14,542 nucleotides of DNA, taken from positions 1-14,542 of the forward strand of contig CAKTJA010000020.1 in assembly GCA_934567115.1 (NCBI GenBank), in the 5' to 3' direction. How positions within the stretch are numbered: the stretch's first letter is position 1; each line of letters opens with the position of its first letter. The position numbers were made by a program, and so were the translations under genes. The notes below the pieces were generated by a model, which worked only from the letters and a program-made list of their open reading frames with translations, did not search any database and was not told where the DNA came from. Source of the stretch: an uncultured Oscillospiraceae bacterium (GTDB taxonomy: Bacteria; Bacillota; Clostridia; Oscillospirales; Oscillospiraceae). Below, piece by piece: positions 1 to 5,362 of the stretch.

Positions 1-641
1 TTCGCGCCGCCCGCGATGGGGCTGAGCACGGGCGTCTCGACCTCCATGAAGCCGAGGCCGTCGAGGTAGCGGCGCAGATACGCGACGAATTTCGAGCGGA
101 TCTCGAAATTCCGCTTGCTGTCCGGATTGACGATCAGATCGACATAACGCTGACGGTAGCGCAGCTCCTTATCGGTCAGGCCGTGGAACTTCTCCGGCAG
201 AGGGCGCAGCGACTTGGAAAGCAGCCGGACCTCCTTCACACGCACGCTCATCTCGCCGCGCTGGGTGCGGAACACCTCTCCGTGTACGCCGACGATGTCG
301 CCGATATCATACTTTTTGAAGCGGTCGTACGCCTCCTCGTCCATCTCGTCCCTGCGGACGTAAAGCTGAATGCGTCCGGACCTGTCCTGCAAATCGCAGA
401 AGCTGACCTTGCCCATGCCGCGCTTGCTCATCAGGCGGCCGCCGACGGTGACCTCCGTGCCCTCAAGCTCGTCGAAGCGGTCCTTGATGTCCTGCGCGTG
501 ATGGCTGACGTCAAACCGGGTCTCGCGGAACGGGTCAAGCCCCGCGGCACGCAAAGCCGCAAGCTTCTCGCGGCGCACCTTTAAAATCTCGGAAAGGTCC
601 TGCTCCTGCGCGGGAGCGTTTGCCTGATTGTTCTCTGCCAT
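1..641 (-). CDS. lysS: Lysyl-tRNA synthetase, class II (partial, N-terminal part)
   Basis: Charges tRNA-Lys with lysine in the cytoplasm. Only the first 213 codons are present; the rest lies beyond the left edge. The ATG at 641-639 follows an AAAGGAG box at good spacing. After a charged N-terminal helix (about residues 15-60) comes an OB-fold anticodon-binding domain (about 60-150), with VGGRLMSKRGMGKVSFCDLQ and a GDIVGVHG strand typical of class II LysRS. The linker holds the family signature RYRQRYVDLIVNP. The visible part breaks off in motif 1, around FMEVETPVLSPIAGGA. The gene starts 29 bases after the greA stop and is almost certainly cotranscribed with greA, a common Firmicutes arrangement. 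Identification is firm; completeness of the catalytic domain cannot be judged here. Confidence 0.96.
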   Translation of the reverse strand, partial: MAENNQANAPAQEQDLSEILKVRREKLAALRAAGLDPFRETRFDVSHHAQDIKDRFDELEGTEVTVGGRLMSKRGMGKVSFCDLQDRSGRIQLYVRRDEMDEEAYDRFKKYDIGDIVGVHGEVFRTQRGEMSVRVKEVRLLSKSLRPLPEKFHGLTDKELRYRQRYVDLIVNPDSKRNFEIRSKFVAYLRRYLDGLGFMEVETPVLSPIAGGA

Positions 642-670
642 GCTCATTCTCCTTTGTATATCCCGGGCGC

Positions 671-1147
671 TCAGCGCTCGATCTTTTCCACGCGGTAGCG
701 AATGACGCCGACCGGAGCCTCAACCGATATCTCGTCGCCTTCCTTCTTCCCCATCAGGGCCTTGCCGAAGGGGGACTCCTCGCTGATGGCGCGGTTCATC
801 GGGTCCGCCTCCTGGCTTCCGACGACCTTGTAGGCCGGCAGCTCCTTACCGGTCCTGAGATCCACGACCGTCACGCGGCAGCCGATGCTCACCGCGTTGG
901 ACGGGACCTCGCTTTCGTCGATGATAACGGTGTGAAGCAGGATCTCTTCCAGCTCGGCAATGCGGGAGTAGAGCTTGCCCTGCTCGTTCTTCGCCTCGTC
1001 ATACTCGCTGTTTTCGCTCAGGTCGCCGAAGCCGCGCGCCTCCTTGATAAGCTCAGCGACCTCCTTCTCGCGGACGGTCTTGAGATAGACCAGCTCATCC
1101 TGAAGCTCCTGCTGGCGGGCCGCGCTCATCTTGTACTCTTTTTTCAT
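671..1147 (-). CDS. greA: Transcription elongation factor GreA
   Basis: Rescues backtracked RNA polymerase by inserting its coiled coil into the secondary channel and stimulating transcript cleavage. The protein is 158 residues, the usual family length. Residues 8-75 form the N-terminal coiled coil. Its tip motif GDLSENSEYDEAK (41-53) carries the acidic residues D42 and E45 needed for cleavage. The C-terminal FKBP-like domain (about 83-158) includes the typical SPFGKALMGKKEGDEI stretch. The frame stays open 13 codons further upstream, but the ATG at 1147 is chosen because GGAAAGGA sits 7 bases before it and the resulting N-terminus (MKKEYKMSA) matches GreA proteins. It is the first gene of the greA-lysS unit and is driven by the consensus promoter at 1223-1251. 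Confidence 0.96.
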   Translation of the reverse strand: MKKEYKMSAARQQELQDELVYLKTVREKEVAELIKEARGFGDLSENSEYDEAKNEQGKLYSRIAELEEILLHTVIIDESEVPSNAVSIGCRVTVVDLRTGKELPAYKVVGSQEADPMNRAISEESPFGKALMGKKEGDEISVEAPVGVIRYRVEKIER

Positions 1148-1222
1148 GCCGCATCCTTTCCATGCGCAGCCGCGCCGTTTCAACACTCGCGGCGGCGCAC
1201 ATCAACCATTTTAAGTAAAAGC

Positions 1223-1251
1223 ATTATAGATGTTTCCGGAACGCTTGTCAA
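1223..1251 (-). promoter_or_regulatory. Consensus sigma-A promoter of greA-lysS
   Basis: On the minus strand a -35 box TTGACA (1251-1246) and a -10 box TATAAT (1228-1223) are separated by exactly 17 bases. Both hexamers match the sigma-A consensus perfectly. It points at greA and implies a leader of about 70 bases. It lies downstream of the feo-operon terminator, so greA-lysS has its own start. Confidence 0.9.
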
Positions 1252-1461
1252 GGCTCGCGTCCGAAATACGCCGGCGAGGCGGCATATTTGCCGCCGCGCG
1301 CGGCGGTCGAGCCCCCGTTTCGGCCCGTCCGCTCCACCGGGAAAGCGGCAAATCGCCATCTCCGGAGGGGAGCCATGCGCGCGGAGCGCTCCGCGCCGCG
1401 AAAGCCCGCCGTTTTCCCGGCCTCCCCAAGCTCCGCAAAGCCTCTGCGCCCCGCCGACACA
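1252..1461. other. GC-rich intergenic stretch without a supported gene
   Basis: Between the greA promoter and the feo terminator there are about 210 bases with no credible gene. The only structure seen is a 6-bp inverted repeat GGCGGC/GCCGCC around a 6-base AT loop at 1278-1295, about 27 bases upstream of the greA -35 box. It has no T-tract and no assigned role. An ATG preceded by GGAGGGG at about 1374 opens a plus-strand frame, but this runs antisense through the terminator and the FeoB-associated gene and is not called. Confidence 0.5.
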
Positions 1462-1489
1462 AAAGCGCCGCCCTGTGGGGCGGCGCTTT
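1462..1489 (-). terminator. Rho-independent terminator of the feo operon
   Basis: A perfect 12-bp stem, AAAGCGCCGCCC/GGGCGGCGCTTT with a 4-base loop, is followed on the minus strand by a further T and then GTGTC, giving a run of four Ts. It begins 6 bases after the stop of the small FeoB-associated gene, so it ends the feo operon before the greA promoter. Confidence 0.88.
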
Positions 1490-1495
1490 CGCACG

Positions 1496-1669
1496 TCACT
1501 GCTTTTCGTGGCACCGGCCATGCATGGCGCAATGCTCACAACCGCAGCCGCAGGAGGACTTCCCCTGCTTTCTCTGCCTGATCAAATGGAGAATAACGGC
1601 AACGACAGCGGCAAGCAAAACGGCAGAGACCAGAATCGTGGAAAGGTTTTCGGTAATCCAGTGCAGCAT
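1496..1669 (-). CDS. FeoB-associated Cys-rich membrane protein (57 aa)
   Basis: A short gene immediately after feoB. Residues 9-30 form one hydrophobic membrane helix (LSTILVSAVLLAAVVAVILHL). A basic stretch RQRKQGK follows, then the Cys/His-rich tail CGCGCEHCAMHGRCH with five cysteines and three histidines. This layout is that of the small FeoB-associated Cys-rich membrane proteins found beside feoB in many Clostridia. Its position suggests a partner in ferrous iron transport, perhaps a metal-binding tail at the cytoplasmic side. That role is inferred, and the family's biochemistry is not well established. The ATG at 1669 lies 6 bases after the feoB stop, with AAAGGAG inside the end of feoB at 9-base spacing. 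The terminator at 1462-1489 follows directly. It should not be named feoC: it lacks the winged-helix domain of enterobacterial FeoC. Confidence 0.88.
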   Translation of the reverse strand: MLHWITENLSTILVSAVLLAAVVAVILHLIRQRKQGKSSCGCGCEHCAMHGRCHEKQ

Positions 1670-1675
1670 GAAGAC

Positions 1676-4198
1676 TCACTCCTTTATGACGTTATGACGC
1701 GGGGCCCAAACCCTCGCGCTCAGCCTTTCGCCCTCGCGGGCGGGACGGAAGAGCATGTAAAGGATACCGGCAAGCGCGGCCACGGCGGCGATCAGGCCAA
1801 GCACGCTTGCATGCCCGGTGAGCGCGGCGCCGAACTGATTGACCATCAGCGCCACAATATAGGCGAAGCCGCACTGATAGCCAATGGCGAACCACGTCCA
1901 CTTGGGGTTGTTCATCTCACGCTTGATGGCGCCGATGGCTGCGAAGCACGGAGCGCACAGCAGGTTGAACACGAGGAAGGAATACGCGCTGATCGCGGTG
2001 AAGTACTGCGCAAGGTTCTGGTATACCGTTCCGTCCCCCCCGCCGTAGAGAATGCCGAGCGTACCGACAATGTTCTCCTTGGCGACAAGTCCGGTGACGG
2101 AGGCGACAGCCGCCTGCCAGCTGCCCCAGCCGAGCGGAATGAAGATCCACGCGATCAGATTGCCGATCCTGGCGAGGATGGAATTTCCGATCTCATCCTC
2201 CGAAAGCATGCCGAACGTCCCGTCGACCCAGCCGAAGTAGGTCGTGAACCAGACGAAGATCGTCGAGAGCAGGATGATCGTGCCGGCCTTCTTGATAAAG
2301 CTCCAGCCGCGCTCCCACATGCTGCGGAGAACGTTGCCGACCGTCGGCCAGTGATAGGCCGGTAGCTCCATGACGAAGGGAGCGGGGTCCCCGACGAACA
2401 TCTTCGTCTTCTTCAGCATGATGCCGGAGAGGATGATGGCGGCCATTCCGATGAAGTACGCGGACGTGGACACCCACGCGCTTCCGTTGAAGAGCGCGCC
2501 CGCGATCATCGAGATGAAGGGCACCTTCGCGCCGCAGGGGATAAAGGTCGTGGTCATGATGGTCATGCGCCTGTCGCGCTCGTTTTCAATGGTACGCGAG
2601 GCCATGATGCCCGGAACGCCGCAGCCCGTGCCGATCAGCATGGGGATAAAGCTCTTGCCCGAAAGTCCGAAGCGGCGGAACACACGGTCCAGCACGAAGG
2701 CGATACGCGCCATATAGCCGCACGCCTCAAGGAACGCAAGCAGCAGGAACAGCACCAGCATCTGCGGCACGAAGCCGAGCACCGCGCCGACGCCGGCGAC
2801 GATACCGTCAAGGATCAGCCCGTTCAGCCACTCCGCCGTACCGGCGGCCTCCAGCGCGTTCCCGATCAGAACGGGCACGCCGGGGACCCATACGCCATAG
2901 GCGGCGGGGTCCGGCTCGTCAAAGCCGTTCTCCTCGAAATAGCTCACCGCGTCCACATAGGTCATGGGAACAACGTTGTCAAGCTCCTCCTCGCCCGCCG
3001 GGATCGCATCGTAGTAGACGGTCATTTCGCTGACGGCGAGCGTCTCCTCGTCCTCAACGTCAACGACGGCGGTATCGGAATCCGGCTCGAACGCCTTCAT
3101 TTCGGCGAGAGCCGCGTCCGCGTCGAAGCTTTCATCCTCCGTGTCCAGCCCGACAAACGCGTCGACCGCTTCCGCCGCCGCAGCGTATTCACCGGACGCC
3201 TCCTCATAGGCGGCGGAGCCGATCCCAAGCAGGTGCCAGCCGTCGCCGAACACGCCGTCGTTGGCCCAGTCGGTCGCGGCGGAGCCGACGGTGACCATGG
3301 AGATATAGTAAACCAGAAACATCACGACCGCGAAAATGGGAAGACCGAGCACACGGTTGGTCACGATCCGGTCGATCCGGTCGGAGGGCGTAAGCCCGCC
3401 CACGTTTTTCTTCTTATAGCAGCCCTTGATGAGCTGTGCGATGTAGACGTAGCGCTCGTTGGTGATGATGCTCTCGGCGTCGTCGTCCAGCTCGGTCTCC
3501 GCCGCCTTTATGTCCTCGTCGATGTGCGCCATCACGTCGGCGGGGATGCTCAGCTGAGAGAGTACCTTTTCGTCCCGTTCGAAAATCTTGATGGCGTACC
3601 AGCGCTGCTGCTCGGCCGGAAGGCCGTGTACCGCCGCCTCCTCGATATGCGCGATGGCGTGCTCCACCGGCCCGGAGAACGTGTGCATCGGAACGGTCCT
3701 CGCCCCCTGTGCGGCCTCTACGGCGGCCTGCGCCGCCTCGGTCACGCCGTCGCCCTTGAGCGCGGATATCTCAACGATCCGGCAGCCCAGCTCGCGGGAA
3801 AGCTCTTCAATGTTGATCCGGTCGCCGTTCTTCCGCACAACGTCCATCATGTTGACGGCGACGACCACGGGGATGCCAAGCTCGGTAAGCTGCGTGGTCA
3901 GATAAAGATTTCGCTCAAGATTGGTGCCGTCAACGATGTTCAGGATCGCGTCCGGACGCTCGGTGATCAGATAGCTTCGCGCGACGACCTCCTCCGGCGT
4001 GTAGGGCGAGAGCGAGTAAATGCCGGGCAGGTCCATTATGATAACGTTATCATGCTTTTTCAGCCGGCCCTCCTTCTTCTCTACCGTAACGCCGGGCCAG
4101 TTTCCCACAAACTGGTTCGACCCGGTCAGCGCGTTGAACAGCGTCGTCTTTCCGCAGTTCGGGTTGCCCGCAAGGGCAATTTTGATCTGCTTTTCCAT
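1676..4198 (-). CDS. feoB: Ferrous iron transporter FeoB
   Basis: Main Fe(II) uptake permease of the inner membrane, 840 residues. The N-terminal G domain shows G1 GNPNCGKT (11-18), G3 DLPG (56-59), G4 NMMD (116-119) and G5 SALKG (145-149). A helical regulatory (GDI-like) segment runs to about 280, and then the membrane part begins. The Gate signatures are GTGCGVPG (about 523-530) and IPCGAKVPF (about 553-561). The C-terminal helices include LCAPCFAA (747-754). Between the first membrane helix (about 287-305) and the next (about 462-490) lies an acidic insertion of roughly 110 residues (330-440), which makes the protein longer than E. coli FeoB. Two ATGs are close together. The one at 4198 is chosen because GGAAGGAG lies 7 bases before it, while the ATG at 4204 almost touches that box. 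It is the third gene of the feo operon. Identification is very secure. Confidence 0.97.
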   Translation of the reverse strand: MEKQIKIALAGNPNCGKTTLFNALTGSNQFVGNWPGVTVEKKEGRLKKHDNVIIMDLPGIYSLSPYTPEEVVARSYLITERPDAILNIVDGTNLERNLYLTTQLTELGIPVVVAVNMMDVVRKNGDRINIEELSRELGCRIVEISALKGDGVTEAAQAAVEAAQGARTVPMHTFSGPVEHAIAHIEEAAVHGLPAEQQRWYAIKIFERDEKVLSQLSIPADVMAHIDEDIKAAETELDDDAESIITNERYVYIAQLIKGCYKKKNVGGLTPSDRIDRIVTNRVLGLPIFAVVMFLVYYISMVTVGSAATDWANDGVFGDGWHLLGIGSAAYEEASGEYAAAAEAVDAFVGLDTEDESFDADAALAEMKAFEPDSDTAVVDVEDEETLAVSEMTVYYDAIPAGEEELDNVVPMTYVDAVSYFEENGFDEPDPAAYGVWVPGVPVLIGNALEAAGTAEWLNGLILDGIVAGVGAVLGFVPQMLVLFLLLAFLEACGYMARIAFVLDRVFRRFGLSGKSFIPMLIGTGCGVPGIMASRTIENERDRRMTIMTTTFIPCGAKVPFISMIAGALFNGSAWVSTSAYFIGMAAIILSGIMLKKTKMFVGDPAPFVMELPAYHWPTVGNVLRSMWERGWSFIKKAGTIILLSTIFVWFTTYFGWVDGTFGMLSEDEIGNSILARIGNLIAWIFIPLGWGSWQAAVASVTGLVAKENIVGTLGILYGGGDGTVYQNLAQYFTAISAYSFLVFNLLCAPCFAAIGAIKREMNNPKWTWFAIGYQCGFAYIVALMVNQFGAALTGHASVLGLIAAVAALAGILYMLFRPAREGERLSARVWAPRHNVIKE

Positions 4199-4212
4199 AT
4201 CCATGCTCCTTC

Positions 4213-4232
4213 CGGTTCAGGCCCCTGAACCG
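4213..4232. promoter_or_regulatory. 20-base palindrome between feoA and feoB
   Basis: Two 9-bp arms, CGGTTCAGG and CCTGAACCG, are separated by two bases. In the feo mRNA this folds into a hairpin ending directly before the feoB ribosome binding site. An A7T6-type tract lies on the feoA side. No T-tract follows the stem in the direction of transcription, so it is not a terminator. It could be an mRNA processing or stability element, a translation control hairpin, or a protein-binding site. The sequence does not decide between these. Confidence 0.6.
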
Positions 4233-4248
4233 ATCCTCAAAAAATTTT

Positions 4249-4470
4249 TTATTCCACCTCGATCATTTCCGCGTCCGCCTTCCGCAGACTCAACTCGTAG
4301 CCGCGCACGGAAACCTCCACCGGGTCGCCCAGCGGGGCCACCTTGCGGACATGGACCTCGGTCCCCCGGGTGATCCCCATGTCCATGATGCGGCGCTTGA
4401 CGGGACCCTCGCCGTGCAGCTTCACGACGCGGACGCTCTGTCCGATCGAAACATCTCGCAGCGTTTTCAT
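4249..4470 (-). CDS. feoA: FeoA family protein, second copy
   Basis: A small cytoplasmic SH3-like protein of 73 residues, the normal FeoA size, thought to modulate FeoB through its G domain. It shows the family pattern: an N-terminal DVSIGQSVRVVKLHGEGPVKRR strand-turn-strand segment (6-27), the helix RIMDMGITRGTEVHV (27-41), and a C-terminal PVEVSVRGYELSLRKADA stretch (50-67). The ATG at 4470 is preceded by AGGAGG at 8-base spacing. It starts 31 bases after the first feoA and ends 50 bases before feoB, with a hairpin in that gap. Compared with the first copy it is more basic and keeps the glycine-rich GEGPVKRR turn. The two FeoA proteins are clearly diverged, which suggests distinct roles rather than a recent duplication. 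Confidence 0.93.
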   Translation of the reverse strand: MKTLRDVSIGQSVRVVKLHGEGPVKRRIMDMGITRGTEVHVRKVAPLGDPVEVSVRGYELSLRKADAEMIEVE

Positions 4471-4501
4471 CGCTCTCTCCTCCTGAAATCCATCTTTTTT
4501 C

Positions 4502-4714
4502 TCATATCATGATCCTGCGCGCCATCTCTTCGCTGATGGCAACGCGGGACTCCTTGATCTTGACGATAATATTTCCGCCCATGGACGCGACCACGGTGAC
4601 GGCTCCGCCCGCAGTGAAGCCCAGATCCTCAAGATGCTTTTTCATCTCCGGGCTTCCCCCCACTTTACGGATCAGATTCTCTTCGCCGATCCCGGCAAGC
4701 GCAAGCGGCATCAT
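4502..4714 (-). CDS. feoA: FeoA family protein, first copy (operon leader gene)
   Basis: A 70-residue FeoA-type SH3-like protein and the first gene of the feo operon. Recognisable features are the start MMPLALAGIGEENLIRKVGG, the helix KKHLEDLGFTAGGAVTVV (about 25-42), and the closing segment NIIVKIKESRVAISEEMARRI, which is very typical of clostridial FeoA proteins. The open frame extends six codons upstream of the chosen ATG. The ATG at 4714 (or the adjacent one at 4711) is preferred because GGAGGGGGAG lies just before it; which of the two is used is uncertain. The leader between the promoter and this start is about 120 bases and contains two operator-like repeats and a hairpin. Transcription is probably repressed by the divergently encoded DtxR/MntR-type regulator when iron is plentiful. 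Confidence 0.92.
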   Translation of the reverse strand: MMPLALAGIGEENLIRKVGGSPEMKKHLEDLGFTAGGAVTVVASMGGNIIVKIKESRVAISEEMARRIMI

Positions 4715-4739
4715 AGCTCTCCCCCTCCGCATTCCGGCA

Positions 4740-4757
4740 GGTTAAGCAAAATTAACC
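4740..4757. promoter_or_regulatory. Putative metalloregulator operator, site 1
   Basis: A perfect inverted repeat, GGTTAA-gcaaaa-TTAACC. It ends about 25 bases before the feoA start, just upstream of its ribosome binding site, in the transcribed leader. It is the best copy of the four-member RRTTWA-N6-YTAACY family in this intergenic region. Confidence 0.75.
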
Positions 4758-4763
4758 AGCCTC

Positions 4764-4793
4764 GAAAAAATAAAGTCCGCCCACTGTTCGGAC
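4764..4793 (-). promoter_or_regulatory. Possible attenuator hairpin in the feo leader
   Basis: On the minus strand a 5-bp stem GTCCG/CGGAC with a 9-base loop is followed directly by TTTATTTTTTCG. This resembles a short intrinsic terminator inside the roughly 120-base leader of the feo mRNA. A second small stem (GCGGC/GCCGC, 4801-4825) lies just upstream. The stem is short, so premature termination is possible rather than shown. Confidence 0.4.
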
Positions 4794-4814
4794 GCTTCCT
4801 GCGGCCCGTCTTTT

Positions 4815-4832
4815 GATTAAGCCGCCTTAACT
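4815..4832. promoter_or_regulatory. Putative metalloregulator operator, site 2
   Basis: An imperfect inverted repeat, GATTAA-gccgcc-TTAACT, with the same 6-base spacer as the other copies. It lies directly downstream of the expected feo transcription start (about 4833). Its centre is 25 bases from that of site 3. Confidence 0.65.
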
Positions 4833-4839
4833 GGAACGG

Positions 4840-4857
4840 AGTTTAGCACCTCTAACC
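4840..4857. promoter_or_regulatory. Putative metalloregulator operator, site 3
   Basis: The repeat AGTTTA-gcacct-CTAACC covers the -10 box and most of the spacer of the feo promoter. The overlap is the main argument that this repeat family is an operator for repression. Confidence 0.75.
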
Positions 4858-4868
4858 ATTTCTGTCAA
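4840..4868 (-). promoter_or_regulatory. Sigma-A promoter of the feo operon
   Basis: On the minus strand TTGACA (4868-4863) and TAAACT (4845-4840) are 17 bases apart, with a TG-N extension (TGC) before the -10 box. It points at the first feoA. The -10 box is exactly the right half of operator site 3 as read on this strand, so a bound repressor would block it. Confidence 0.85.
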
Positions 4869-4895
4869 GCATTTTTTTCAGAAAATTTTTGCGGC

Positions 4896-4924
4896 TTGCA
4901 TTTTTAGTTAAAGTGTGCTAACCT
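4896..4924 (+). promoter_or_regulatory. Likely promoter of the metalloregulator gene
   Basis: TTGCAT (4896-4901) and TAACCT (4919-4924) are 17 bases apart, with TGC directly before the -10 box (extended -10). Each hexamer matches only half of the consensus. It is favoured because its layout mirrors that of the feo promoter, including the TGCTAAMCT core and an operator over the -10 region. Confidence 0.5.
4906..4923. promoter_or_regulatory. Putative metalloregulator operator, site 4
   Basis: The repeat AGTTAA-agtgtg-CTAACC lies over the spacer and -10 region of the likely regulator promoter, about 38 bases before the regulator's start codon. It suggests autoregulation. Confidence 0.72.
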
Positions 4925-4960
4925 GAAAGCAGTCTTACCGGGAAGGATGGTGCAATCCGC

Positions 4961-5335
4961 ATGGAGATTTTACGCGCTTCGGAGGACTATCTTGAATCCA
5001 TGCTGATGATGAAAAATCAGCACGGCTATATCCGCTCCATCGACGTGGCCGAGCATCTCGGCGTTACCAAGCCGAGCGTCACCTATGCGACGCGCCGGCT
5101 GAAGGAGAGCGGACATATCACCATGGATAAGGACGGCCTTATCACGCTGACCGCCTCGGGCATGGCCGTCGCCTCGAAAATGCTCGACCGGCACAAAACG
5201 CTCACCGGCTTTCTCATCACGCTCGGCGTGGACCCGAAAACCGCCGAGGAGGACGCCTGCAAGATCGAGCACGATATCAGCCAGCAGAGCTATGACGCGA
5301 TCTGCGCCCACGCGAAGCGGAACGCGCAGGACTGA
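4961..5335 (+). CDS. DtxR/MntR-family metal-dependent repressor (short form)
   Basis: A 124-residue transcription factor, predicted to bind DNA as a dimer when loaded with Fe(II) or Mn(II). Residues 1-65 form the winged helix-turn-helix, with IDVAEHLGVTKPSVTYATRRL as the DNA-reading part. Residues 66-120 are the metal-binding/dimerisation domain. Aligned by eye, D9 and E12 match the MntR ligands D8 and E11. H78 matches MntR H77. ACKIEH (99-104) matches DtxR's ACRWEH, giving C100, E103 and H104. The Cys where MntR has Glu points to iron rather than manganese, as does the divergent feo operon. There is no C-terminal SH3 domain. The start is set by the family N-terminus; a GGAAGG box lies 14 bases upstream, an unusually long spacing, so translation may be weak. 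No terminator separates it from the next gene 27 bases on. Confidence 0.92.
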   Translation: MEILRASEDYLESMLMMKNQHGYIRSIDVAEHLGVTKPSVTYATRRLKESGHITMDKDGLITLTASGMAVASKMLDRHKTLTGFLITLGVDPKTAEEDACKIEHDISQQSYDAICAHAKRNAQD

Positions 5336-5362
5336 CGCCGCCCGCCGGAAAGGAATCCCAAA

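Noticed and set aside
1374..1581. A plus-strand ATG with a GGAGGGG box before it, in the GC-rich gap
   Set aside because: The frame passes through the feo terminator and antisense to the FeoB-associated gene. Its product is Arg/Pro/Ala-rich with no recognisable feature.
620..2365. A 581-codon plus-strand open frame across lysS, greA, the intergenic region and feoB
   Set aside because: It runs antisense through three real genes, a consensus promoter and a terminator. No motif is visible in its translation.
4202..4204. Upstream ATG as the start of feoB
   Set aside because: It lies only one base from the AAGGAG box. The ATG six bases further on has the normal spacing.
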